A stretch of DNA of 64,000 nt from Scenedesmus sp. ARA3 (taxonomy: Eukaryota; Chlorophyta; Chlorophyceae; Sphaeropleales; Scenedesmaceae), in assembly GCA_004335835.1 (NCBI GenBank), contig RWJK01001160.1, positions 123,465 through 187,464 of the forward strand. The letters are read 5' to 3'. The first letter of the stretch is position 1; every line of letters starts with the position of its first letter. The notes below the pieces were generated by a model that made no database searches, had not been told where the DNA came from, and was given only the letters and a program-made list of their open reading frames with translations. A program made the position numbers and the translations under genes. Shown here in pieces: positions 48,370-58,481 of the stretch.

Positions 48370-50580
48370 GACTTGCTTGCTGCTGGCACAGTCAACACAA
48401 GCACGACCAGCTCAGTTGGCGAACCACACGCACCAGCTTGCCGTACAGCACAAAGAAGGCCACTGATGCCGGCAGCACTGTGCATAAGGCATGCCGTTGC
48501 TGTTGCTGCTGCCGCAACTGGCTCTGAATTATGTGATCAGCCGACGCACCAGCTTGCCGTACAGCACGAAGAAGGCCACCGAAGCCGGCAGCACGCAGCA
48601 TGAGGCCAGGAAGGGCAGCACCTCCGCGCCGCCAGCTGTCACCATGATGGAGTCCTTCAGGCTCTGCAGCAAATAACATGTTGTGATAAGCTATGACATG
48701 TTATGTTATTGTTGGTTTGGGTGTTGTAACACGACATGTGGCCAGGCAAGCAATCATGCGCTGTGGATGTGTGTTGCGCAACAGGGGCTGCTTGTGACGT
48801 GCAAAAATGCCTGCAGCATTATGAGGCTCAAGCAGCAGTGCTTGACGGCTGCTGCTGCTGCTGCTGCTGCTGCTCCATGCACTGAAGCACGCTGCTGCTG
48901 CACACTTGAGCAAACTGGCTCGATCCAGCTGAGCACAGCAGACAGAGTCTGCCGCGCACGCCTAAGCACTGCCACTGCACAACACTGCCCTGCTGCTGCT
49001 GTTGCTGATGCTGCACTCTCTGCTTCAATGTGTCGGTTTCCTGCACTCCTTCCACACACCTGCAGGATGGTCAGGTTGAAGCTGGCGCAGAAGAATGAAG
49101 GTCACTGCCGCTGCTCAACACACTGCTGCTGCTGCTGCTGCTTCACCAGGCCATCCGTCTCTTCTCCACTCTGATATTCATATTATCACTTCACTTCACG
49201 CACCTGCAGTACAGTCAGCTTGAAGCTGGCGCAGAAGAATGAAAGTCACTGCCGCTGCTCAACACACTGCTGCTGCTGCTGCTGCTGCTGCTGCACCAGG
49301 CCTTCGTCTCTTCTCCATTCTCATATTCATATTAATATTTCACTTCACGCACCTGCAGGATGGTGAGGTTGAAGCTGGCGCAGAAGAAGATCATGCCCAG
49401 CGGCAGCACCTTCTGCCACAGCTCCACAGCAGGCTCCGGCAGGTGGTCCATGTTCTCACTCGGCACCTGCAAACATAACAACATGTGATGATTAAACCAC
49501 AACGCACGAAGCCGCAGCGTGTGAATACCAAACAGCAGACATTAAGAGGACAATTGAATGAGCTGGTATGGTCGGAGCAGGCAATCGTGGTGGTTGACCA
49601 GCAGCAGCAGCACCACATGTGATGTGAACAAGCATCAGCGGTGAGCACCCGTCGCTGCTGTGTGCCTCAGCACCTAGAGCGCAGCGTCATACATCCAGCA
49701 GCTGGCACGTATTGCAGATATGTGAACACAGCAATAACATGCTGCACGCGCCACGCGCTGCACACCAGCACTCGGCACAAGAGCCCTGCCAGGCCCAGTG
49801 CAACAGCTGATGTAAACATTTCCTACCCCACCTTGGGCTCGCCCCTGTTGTTCGTCTTTGGCAAGCTCACACGGTGCTGGTACACACTAGCATCTGCAAA
49901 ACGACCTCCAGCTGCACGGTCAACTCAAGGTGCCAGCACCATGCCGAATGTCGCCCACCTTGGGGTAGCCCCCCAGCTTGTTCCACCACTTCCACTTGTT
50001 GCCCACACCACACACCAGTTGCTTGCAGGAACACATCCCTAGGTGCACAGAAGATGCCAGCTCATGCAGTTGTCGCTCCCCGTGATGGCTCGCAAACACC
50101 TGCCTGAATGTCGCCATAACAAACTTCACACGATGCTGGCACACACCATCATCACGGTCAAACTACAGTGCCAGTTTTCAAGTAAAGGTGCACTGTACAG
50201 TGCCAGACATCTAAACCCACCTTGGGGTAGCCCCCCAGCTTGTTCCACCACTTCCTCCTCCTGCGCATCTTGATGTACTGCCTGTTGACATGCGACAGGC
50301 TGGACGCCAGCAGCAGCGGGAACTCCAGCGCAGGGTTGTCATGCGAGCCCTGGCTGCTGCTGCTGCTGTTGTTGGCTGCCTGCCGCTGCTTGTCCTGCTC
50401 GCTGTTGCTGCCAGCAGAGCCGCCTGGCTGTGCAGCAGCTTTCGGCAGCACTTGCCGTCTGAGGCCGCTCCATTGCGTCAGGCCTGGCAGCTGCGAAAGT
50501 GGGCGCGATGTGCCTGACACTGCAGCAGCATGCACAAGGCAGCAACCCTGTTCAGAACGCTGCACGCTTAGCTGTGACAT
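43412..50580 (-). CDS. NTT: Plastid ATP/ADP translocase (NTT/AATP family)
   Basis: Ten exons close in phase to about 790 residues: 50221..50580, 49353..49466, 48550..48663, 47550..47800, 46853..46992, 46326..46602, 45691..45994, 44950..45000, 44618..44686, 43412..44104. The first 100 residues are Ser/Gln-rich with a transit-peptide character. The core has the TLC-family pattern: WQKVLPLGMIFFCASFNLTIL, LKDSIMVTAGGAE, FFVLYGKL, NWTYSLFFCMAELWGAVVIS, NEVCTVDEAKAVYPFMAIGANIAL, ASKYSLFDPAKEM, VYIEMDADEKKQGKAAVDLVG and GKSGASWITQAF. NTTs exchange cytosolic ATP for plastid ADP plus Pi in the inner envelope (family knowledge). The C-terminus extends about 200 residues beyond usual NTTs as Ala/Gln/Ser low complexity. 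Many introns contain partial exon copies. Confidence 0.93.
44204..44370 (-). repeat. Two upstream copies of the beginning of NTT exon 10
   Basis: 44204-44250 and 44325-44370 repeat the acceptor and first about 40 nt of exon 10 (true first base 44104). They are nearly identical to it and are separated by similar spacers containing ACACCAACACACG, so the unit is about 120-140 bp. Confidence 0.9.
45432..45665 (-). repeat. Two downstream copies of the end of NTT exon 7
   Basis: 45596-45665 and 45432-45545 resemble the last 70-110 nt of exon 7 (true last base 45691). The further copy keeps the GTGGGTTG-like donor side but is strongly diverged. Confidence 0.75.
46053..46296 (-). repeat. Three diverged copies of the first part of NTT exon 7, upstream of it
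   Basis: 46053-46112 and 46160-46218 match the acceptor-proximal part of exon 7 (true first base 45994). 46228-46296 matches a slightly more internal part (GCATGCCGGTGTATGTTGCT). All lie between exons 6 and 7. Confidence 0.75.
47046..47120 (-). repeat. Upstream copy of the beginning of NTT exon 5
   Basis: Matches the acceptor and first about 70 nt of exon 5 (true first base 46992) with a few substitutions; the reading frame is intact over the copied part. Confidence 0.85.
47305..47478 (-). repeat. Downstream 170-nt copy of the end of NTT exon 4, frame intact
   Basis: Encodes LKVVGNWTYSLFFCMAELWG and ends in the same VISVLFW plus GTGAG donor as exon 4 (true end 47550). It is about 170 nt long with no stop in the original frame. 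It lacks an evident acceptor of its own. Confidence 0.85.
47868..47912 (-). repeat. Upstream copy of the beginning of NTT exon 4
   Basis: Encodes VAHLPEKAVFYA with an intact CAG acceptor, upstream of the true exon start at 47800, then diverges. Confidence 0.8.
48013..48478 (-). repeat. Ladder of four downstream copies of the end of NTT exon 3
   Basis: Copies at 48425-48478, 48264-48312, 48168-48200 and 48013-48040 match the last 30-55 nt and GTGCG donor of exon 3 (true last base 48550). Similarity falls with distance from the exon. Spacers contain (CTG)n tracts. Confidence 0.8.
49058..49346 (-). repeat. Two downstream copies of the end of NTT exon 2 in 140-150-bp units
   Basis: Each unit has the last about 40 nt of exon 2 with its donor, then a CTCAACACA(CTG)n segment and CGTCTCTTCTCCA. 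The true exon ends at 49353, so three end copies stand in tandem. Confidence 0.9.
49824..49998 (-). repeat. Copies of the end of NTT exon 1, downstream of it
   Basis: 49950-49998 nearly duplicates the end of exon 1 and its GTGGG donor (true last base 50221). 49824-49850 is a weaker second copy. The flanking intron (GCTGGYACACACYA) is repeated with them. Confidence 0.8.
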
Positions 50581-51677
50581 GTCGTAACCATACGTAAAAT
50601 GCTTTTAGTCCAAGTAAGGGAGACAGCGGCTGCCAAACAAACCCAAAGTTTGTCCGACACACTGCTCCTCACCTGAGTGCAGCGAGCGGCTGCCTAGACC
50701 GAGTACGGCTGCTGATGCGGGTCTACCAGGAGTCTGTCTAAAAGCAGGGGTGTTGAAGGCTGCTCGGCCCAGCTGTGCAGGGCCCGCAGCGCACTGCATT
50801 CGTGTGCAGCGACCAGTACAGTGCTCGAAGGGGATCCCAACAGCTAAGATCAATTGATCCTCGCTTTCAACACGTTGATGTAGCAGGCTCTGCAGGAATT
50901 TCGCTCAAGTGAGATGCACTGGTTCACAGCTGGCGGGTAAGTTCAAAGGTGCAAGCTCTGGCCTGTTTGATCCTTCACAAACAAAGAGTGGATTTGTCGC
51001 TGCAGCAAGATGCACAGAATTGGGCATCCAAGCTCATTTGCAGGAAACTGTCATGTCAAAAGCAAGCAGTCACTGCAGTCAGTGCATTATGACCAGCGCT
51101 AAACAGCAGTAGAGGAGGTGTGATATTTCTCATTTCTAGATGAAACAGAGGGACTGTGAGATGATTGCGATACACGATCATTTGCCAGGTTTGCCCGCGC
51201 CTGGTCCCAGCAGCACATGATCTCGCCATTTCCACTGTGATCAACAACCTTAACGATAGCTATACTTACTTAATAGTTTTGCATTGTTTATCTTACATGT
51301 TTGGTACATAAGCAAGTGCCACATCAGCAGTTACTCTGTTCGAATTATGAGACCGTGGTAGAATGCCACGCTCAGCACGACCGTAATCGCCAACCGGCGT
51401 GTAAGCTACTGTTATATCTGTGCATTCTAGCTGCGAGGCATACTACAAGTATCACGGCAGCAGCAGCAGCAGCAGCAGCACCAGCACCAGCACCAGCACC
51501 AGCACTGGCAACAACACCATCACCAGCAGCACCACCTCAGTGGATTGCTTCGACTCTCATCATGGGTACGAAGCCGCCCCATGTTTGCGTTGCCTTGTGT
51601 AGCTATAACTGAAGCAGGCTGCTGCACGGAAGGCGGCAGTATTGTGTGGTCGCAGCAGCAGCAGCCGCAACAGCATC
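50581..51677. other. Divergent promoter region (NTT / mitochondrial carrier)
   Basis: About 1.1 kb between start codons. It includes (CAG)n followed by CACCAG repeats at about 51458-51510, probably leader or promoter of the carrier gene. No gene recognised. Confidence 0.4.
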
Positions 51678-52090
51678 ATGGCGAAGAGGGACCCCTTCCC
51701 TGGGTGAGCTCCAGACAGCAGAGAGCAGTGCTGCGTCAGCATCTAATGCAAATGCATGGTCAATGCATGCTTAGTGAAATTGCATGTGTCGGCTGACAAC
51801 TGCAAGCAGAGATAGCATTTGTGTGCGGCCAGCAATCCTAAGTGTGACAGCTGGCAGTGGCAGACTGGCAGAGTTGTCAGCCAGTCACGCGCAGCAACTG
51901 CAACTCTCATACAATCAGGCAGAACCACAAGCAATTGCACCACCTTGTCGCTCAGCATCACCACTGCTCCTTTGCATGCTCTCTTATACATATCAGTAAT
52001 GATAGGTATACGCTGTGTCATCTCGCCTGCTGCTGTCCTTGCAGGGAGAAGTTCCTGTATGGAGGCATGGCCAATGCACTTGGAGGTCCG

Positions 52091-52121
<31 letters not shown>

Positions 52122-52757
52122 GTCTACTTGCAAACATCAGCCAGTTAGCTGCAGTAAATCCTGCTGCTGCAGTTGCTGCTGAGCTAGCTGGTGACCCTGC
52201 TTGCCACGATTTTCCTGGGGGCCTGACATGCAGTGGCAGCTGGGCACAGCATGCTTACTTAAAGGTGGCTCAGCTGCTGTGTTTTGTAACTGGGAACTGC
52301 ATGCTGTGAATGCAGCTGCTCTCAAGGCTGCTTCACAGCTGCGGTGTTGCATCTGTCTGCTGAGTGTCACCCTGCTTGTCTGCTGGCTGCTGCTGTCCTG
52401 CAAGCAGGGCTCGGCACCAACCCTGCTGATGTGCTCAAAGTACGGCTGCAGATGCAGAATGAACTTGGCGCAGCAGCAGGCAGGCAAGCAGCAGGGCCGG
52501 CAGCAGCAGCAGCAGCAGTACGGCCGCAGCTAGGGCTGCTGCAGATGCTGAAGAAGGTTGTGAACGCGGAGGGGCCTGCTGCACTGATGTATGGCTGGCA
52601 GGTGAGCCGGCACAGACACAGCTGCAGACCTGTAACAGCGCAATCGAGCCAATACATAAACTGCACCTCTAGATGAGGTGTCTTAGGGCTAGCTGGGTGC
52701 TGCTTCCACCGAGTAGGTTGCATCGTGAGTGCGGGACAGTACACGTTTGCAGGCCTC

Positions 52758-52807
<50 letters not shown>

Positions 52808-52810
52808 TAG

Positions 52811-52850
<40 letters not shown>

Positions 52851-54144
52851 GGCAGCAGCAGCGGCAGCAGGAGGAGGGGCTTTGCCTGCTGTCAGCAACT
52901 CAGCTCTCTACTGCAGCATTTACCTGATTGGCATCATGCTTAGTCCTGCTGCGAGAACCTATTGCGATTTTGGTTTCTGAGACGCCCCCATGTTTCCTTT
53001 CATGTGGGATGTTATATGGTATGTTATGTAATGCTTGCAGGCATCTGCTATGCGTGAGCTGAGCTACAGCGCCATCCGTATGGGGCTGTACGATGAGGTC
53101 AAAGAGCTGCTGGCTGGTGAGGCAGGTCAACTGCAGCTCTGCTCAAAATGCAGTTTATGCAGACCCCGCAACAGACCGTGTTCAACAGTGCAGCACAGCG
53201 TCTGCCTTAGAACTTGCGCTGTCCTGCAGCAGATGCTGGTGTCAGCTGCAGCAGAGGCAGCGAGTGCTGAACGTGCCGCAGCAGCGCTGCAGCTCGTGTG
53301 CTGACCACACACATCATCACAGCTCACATATCTGCTTTCAACACACCATCATTGCTGTCACTGAGGCTGCACCAGTGCTTCTGCAACTGCCTGCTGCTCT
53401 GCTCCATCAGTCCATGGTGATGACCGCTACAGCTTCCCCTTGTGGAAGAAGATTGTGGCTGGCGGCATCTCAGGCTGCATCGGCGCAGCAATAGCCAGCC
53501 CCACAGGTGAGGCGATGTCCGCTGAGGGCCAGCCCCATGCATGTCATTTATCTTTTGTAACAGTCTCACCTGCTGTCAGAGATCTGTGAGGGGTTGTGGT
53601 CGCGACTGTGCTTCAGGCTCATTCTGTCTTTCATTTAACACCAGCATGGCTAGCAATTGATTTGGTGAGCTGGGGGCAGCCAGTGCTCAGCGCTGCTGTC
53701 AGACAATCGCTACTTGCCAAGTCAGAACCCGAAGACACAAATGGCAACGCAGTGGCGGACATGTAACGCTGCCTTGTAACACAGATCTGGTGAAGATCCG
53801 TGCCCAGGCGCTGAACCCCGCCACGGGCCGGCCCTTCTACAGCTACCCCAGCCCCTGGGCAGCACTGGGCATCATCTACCGCACAGAAGGAGGCATTGCA
53901 GGCATGTACAGGTGAGCCTGCTGCTGCTGCTGCTGCTGCTGCTTCTGAGTCTGTTTCTGATGGGGCTGCTGCTTCGTGTATCATCTATCGCACAGAGGGT
54001 GGCATAGCAGGCATGTACAGGTGGGCCTGCTGCTCCTGCTGTTGCTGCTGCTGCTGCTGCTGAGTCTGTCCTTGATGGGGTCGCTGCTTGGTGTATCATC
54101 TACCACACAGAAGGAGGCATCGCAGGCATGTACAGGTGAGCCAT

Positions 54145-54238
<94 letters not shown>

Positions 54239-56428
54239 GCCTGCTGCTCTGGTTGGCAAGGCAATGAGTTGCGACTTGGATTCATCCTTGCAAAGCGCTT
54301 GATTGATACCAGCTAGTGTCTCTGCTGTCTGCCTGAGCAATGCCAGGAATAGTATCTGCAGTAATGCCTTATGTTCTGACACGCTCCTGTACGCTGTTCC
54401 CTGCATATTGTGTCCGCCTGCCGCTGCAGGGGTGTGGTGCCTACCGTGCAGCGAGCAATGGTGCTGACAGCAACCCAGTTTGCGACGTATGGTGAGAGCC
54501 AGCATCATTGCACAATGGCACCTGCTCTGCTGCTTCATTTGTGCCAGCACAAGCAGCAGCAATGACATGCTATGCAGTACAGCCATCTTATTGGTGATGG
54601 TTTTTACATCTTGAAGTTGATGTTCGGCTACAACCTCTGTTTTATGTCACATGTTACTTAACATGCTGTGTGGCATGTCTGCTGCAGATGAGGTCAAGTA
54701 CCTGCTGGTAGGCAACGGCTTATTAAAGGAGGGTGTGGGCGCACACATTGCTTCCAGCATCACTGCCCCTGACAACCACAACCACAGTCTGTCATAACAA
54801 GTGAATCTGTCATATTACAAGTTATGTATCATGTTGTGTTGCAGATGAGGTCAAGTACCTGCTGATAGGCAATGGCTTATTGGAGGAGGGCGTGGGTGCA
54901 CACATCGCCTCCAGCATCACTGCCCCTGACAACCACAACTACAGTCTGTCGTAACATGTTATGTGACATGTTGTGCTGCAGATGAGGTCAAGTACCTGCT
55001 GATAGGCAACGGCTTGTTAGAGGAGGGCGTGGGAGCACACATTGCTTCCAGCATCACTGCTGGCCTGGCTGTGGCCACCACCACCAACCCCCTGGACCTG
55101 GTCAAGTCCCGCTACATGAACCAGGAGTTTGATAAGGTGGGTTTAGGGGGTTTTAAGGGGTTGCGGGTTGATTAGCATTATTGTTCATATGTTTTGGGTC
55201 GTAGATTGGCGTGGTGGCCTGGCTGTGGCCACCACCACCAGCCCCCTGGACCTGGTCAAGTCGCGCTACATGAACCAGGAGTTTGACAATGTGAGGCAAG
55301 CGTTGAGGATTTGATGTTGTAGGGTTTGGGGTGTAATTGATGGTTCAGGGCCTCCTGTGGCCACCACCACCAACCCCCTGGACCTGGTCCAGTCGCGCTA
55401 CATGAACCAGGAGTTTGACAAGCTGGGTTTAGGGGTGTTGCAGGGGTTGCGAGTTGATCAGCATAAGGGTTTGGATGTTGTGGGGCTTAGGTTGATGGCC
55501 TGGCTGTGGCCACCACCACCAACTCCCTAGACCTGGTCAAGTCGCGATACCAGGAGTTCAACAAGGTGTGTTTAGGTCATTCAGGCGTTGAAGTGCAGTA
55601 GCATATGAGCGATGATGTTTGCGTGTCAGGTTGATGGGCTGGCCACCACCACCAACCCTTTTTGGAAGCCCCTGCCACGCTACTGAACCAGGAGTTCAAC
55701 AAAGTGGGTTTAGGGGCAGTCGTTGAGAGTGAGGTGGAAAAGGTGAGGATTTGCCTTTGTCAGTGTGTGGTTAACCGACGTGCATGCTGCAAGTGCAACA
55801 GCATGTCTGAGTTCGTTTACTCAGTTGATGACGGGTGTTGCTGCTGCAACACTCGCAAGGGGCTGCGCTACAGCAGCATGGGTGACCGCGCAACGACGTC
55901 GCTGCATTGGTGCCGCAACTATCTGTCTGTGGCACGTTGATTGCCGTGTGTGCTGCTGCTGCCGCAGGTGACGGGCAAGGGTCTGCGCTACAGCGGCGTG
56001 GCTGACTGCCTGATGAAGACGCTGCGGGCGGAGGGGCTGCGCGGGCTGTACAAGGGATGGCTGCCCAACTGGCTGCGCATCGGGTGAGGCTCCAGCTGTC
56101 AGTTTTTCAAATGTTTGACCAGGTTCGACCAGGTTCGACCAGGTTTGACTGTTGAGTTGCCGTCATCACACGTCCTGTCTGGTTCCTCTGACGAAACATT
56201 GTAGGAGAGCTGGATACAGCAGCTGCTTGCAGCCTGTCTTGAGGCTGCAGCTGGGCAACAGCCAGCGTCCGTCAACGCTGGCAAGGCATCCTCACACGCC
56301 GCCTGGATGCTCAGTCGGAATACGTGTGTGTTTGCTGCCTGCTGTTCGCCTGCTGCAGGCCGCACACCGTCATCACCTTCCTCAGCTTTGAGGCTCTCAG
56401 GAAGGCCGCAGGACTGGAGGCAGTCTAA
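51678..56428 (+). CDS. Mitochondrial carrier family (SLC25) protein, uncoupling/dicarboxylate-carrier-like
   Basis: Ten exons close in phase to 320 residues: 51678..51703, 52045..52085, 52408..52601, 53041..53116, 53411..53506, 53785..53911, 54430..54491, 54982..55136, 55968..56083, 56359..56428 (stop TAA). All three carrier signatures PxDxxK are present: NPADVLKVR, SPTDLVKIR and NPLDLVKSR, each one repeat (about 100 residues) apart, with GGISGCIGAAI, GGIAGMYRGVVPTVQRA and GLRGLYKGWLPNWLRIGPHT in canonical places. The combination resembles the UCP/DIC/oxoglutarate branch of the inner-membrane carriers; the substrate cannot be fixed from motifs. The first exon is tiny (26 nt, MAKRDPFPG across the junction). 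Intron 3 has a long (CAG)n tract, and exons 6, 8 and 9 have partial copies around them. Confidence 0.9.
52759..52870 (+). repeat. (CAG)n microsatellite in carrier intron
   Basis: About 110 nt of almost pure GCA/CAG triplets with occasional ATA, ACA and GCG interruptions. Confidence 0.95.
53972..54138 (+). repeat. Two downstream copies of the end of carrier exon 6
   Basis: 53972-54022 and 54087-54138 copy the last about 45 nt (ATCATCTAYCRCACAGA ... ATGTACAG) plus donor of exon 6 (true end 53911). Each is followed by a (CTG)n tract and GAGTCTGT...GATGGGG, giving a unit of about 115 bp. Each copy could act as a donor-bearing decoy. Confidence 0.9.
54148..54237 (+). repeat. Pure (CTG)30 tract in carrier intron
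   Basis: Thirty uninterrupted CTG units, directly after the second copy of the end of exon 6. Confidence 0.97.
54685..54977 (+). repeat. Two upstream copies of the beginning of carrier exon 8
   Basis: 54685-54770 and 54839-54925 repeat the acceptor and first about 80 nt of exon 8 (true start 54982), then both switch to the same sequence CCCCTGACAACCACAA and a spacer. The unit is about 145 bp. Confidence 0.92.
55212..55712 (+). repeat. Four downstream copies of the end of carrier exon 8
   Basis: Copies at 55212-55296, 55350-55424, 55497-55570 and 55632-55712 carry GTGGCCACCACCACC ... ATGAACCAGGAGTTTGA (true end 55136) followed by donor-like GTG and GGGTTTAGG-type intron sequence. They become shorter and more mutated with distance. 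Confidence 0.92.
55842..55905 (+). repeat. Upstream copy of the beginning of carrier exon 9
   Basis: Diverged copy of AAGGGTCTGCGCTACAGC and its surroundings; the true exon starts at 55968. Confidence 0.7.
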
Positions 56429-58184
56429 GTAGTGGTTGCACTTGACCCCTGCTGCCAGGGTTCACGATTTGCCAGTCAACGGTTGAAACCTACTGGAGAG
56501 GGCGGGCACTTTGGATTCCTTCGGCTGGGGCGCAGTGAGCTGCTAAACGCAGTGCCTCAATCTAAGTTCCCTGCTGTGTGGGAGCTGGTGTGTTGCCATT
56601 GGGGTGGTTTTGAGTCACGCGGTCATTGTTGCACTGCATGTATCTAAACCCCCATGTGATTGCTTGAGTCATCATCATGTTACTCATCAAGCCATGTGAT
56701 TGCTTGAGTATAAGACCTGCAGCTTAAGCTGTGTGCCCTTTTTTTTTCTGTGCTGGCATCTGATGCATCATGATCTTGCATAAGTCAGCAGCAGCATTTG
56801 GATATGCCTCAGAGCAAGATTGTAAATGTGGGACTTGGCGCACCGAGAGAGCACCGTTTGACTATGTACGACTTTACTATAGTGTTTCGCCACAAGGCGC
56901 ACGTGGCAGTAACATCAGCACTTGGGTCGTTACATCACAGCGCGGCGCATCATCGGTGCAGACAACATGTTCAGCACTCTCCTGCTGCGGATGCGGCACC
57001 ATGACCACCCAGTGCATGCAGAGACAAGGCACAGAGCTACTGCTCTGTGTAACCCTGGACGTGCTGACGGAGTTGCTGCTGCCACAGCCCTGGCGTGTAC
57101 AGGCACAAATAGCTGTTTGGGCTGCAGCTGCCGGTTGCGATCAGCACTGTGTAGCAGCATATGGCACTGACGCTATGGCTTGATGGGTAACATGATGATG
57201 GCACTGATGCCGAGAACAACCTGAAACTCCCAGCAACACATTGACAACGTGTCGGGCTGAACCCAACAATAAATTTGACAACCACAGGTTGTCGGTGACA
57301 ACTGAAAAGCTCCAAGCTGGGATCTAGCGCATGCTATGCTACAACACGAGCTTGCATGCTCGAGCAAATGCCATGCCTGCCGCCCACCAACAAAACCGCA
57401 GCAACGCGTACGCAGCACAGCAGCCATTCCACAGCACCATGCTGTGCAACATACTGCACAAAGTCGCAGTCTGAACTGCAATACACCCCACTCGCAACAC
57501 ACGCACACACCACATTGCACTCAACGCCTGCCTGAAACCAGCACCCAACTTGTGTTGATCAATTTTGCACCTGTTCAAGATTGACTCAGCGTCCTGCAAG
57601 CCCTTCGTAGCACAACTTGCGTCATGAACACCAGCTGCCAGGCACGGACCCCTCTCACCCATAACACCATGTTACAATGCGGCTTCTGTTATCATCAGCG
57701 CAGCTCCGACTGCGAGTGCACCGCTCAGTAGCAAGCCTTGCGGCACCGCCAGTGCTGCTGATGCCCATCCGCGTAGAGTCAGCTGCGCAGCAAATGCGAG
57801 TACCAGAACAGCATGAGATGCGCTCATCAGCACAGCACCGCCTGCGCTTGACAGCACAGCACTGCATGCACTCAACAGACCAGCGAGCAGCAGAAGATCA
57901 GCACAGCACTACACTTGACACCTGACTCAGCACTCACAGCCATTCACAAAATCCATCACAGCCGCAACACAGCCACTCTCACTCACCCCGACACACAACT
58001 GCAACTCAATGCTGTTGCATTCTGGTGGTGGTCCTGCTCCCTCTGCATTAAAGTCAACACTCAGCTCAGAAGCAGATACACAGGCAAACCAGCGCAGTGT
58101 CTGAACACTGCAGGTGACCCTCACACACAACTGAATCTACTTTTACTCCGGTTGCATATATCAGCGCGACATCCGATTGTATCA
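56429..58184. other. Convergent intergenic region, 1.75 kb
   Basis: Between the stops of the carrier and the rhodanese gene. It contains a 9-T run at 56740-56748 and short fragments related to the dispersed repeat (56676-56692, 57183-57200). I recognise no gene. Confidence 0.4.
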
Positions 58185-58271
58185 TCAGCGCGAAAACACG
58201 GACGCCAGCTGTGGCAGCCGCAGGGCCCCCACCCTGAAACCGCCAGACATGTCATCATCGTCATCCTCATC

Positions 58272-58302
<31 letters not shown>

Positions 58303-58442
58303 AGGCCTGGTACTGCTGCTGGATCCTCAGGCCCCTGGGCCATCGGCAGCTGCTCACGGCGCCACTCCGCAATTCCGCCGCTGACATATGCAATGTTCTT
58401 GAAGCCTGCCTGCTGCAGGAAATAGACAGCCTTCAGCGACCT

Positions 58443-58481
<39 letters not shown>

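Noticed and set aside
51301..51612. Frame with AAAAAAPAPAPAPA upstream of the carrier
   Set aside because: Simple CAG/CACCAG repeat translation; the carrier chain starts cleanly at 51678.
56740..57190. Frames around 56770-57183 as a possible gene
   Set aside because: No recognisable domain, no phase-consistent exon chain, and it lies between two convergent 3' ends.
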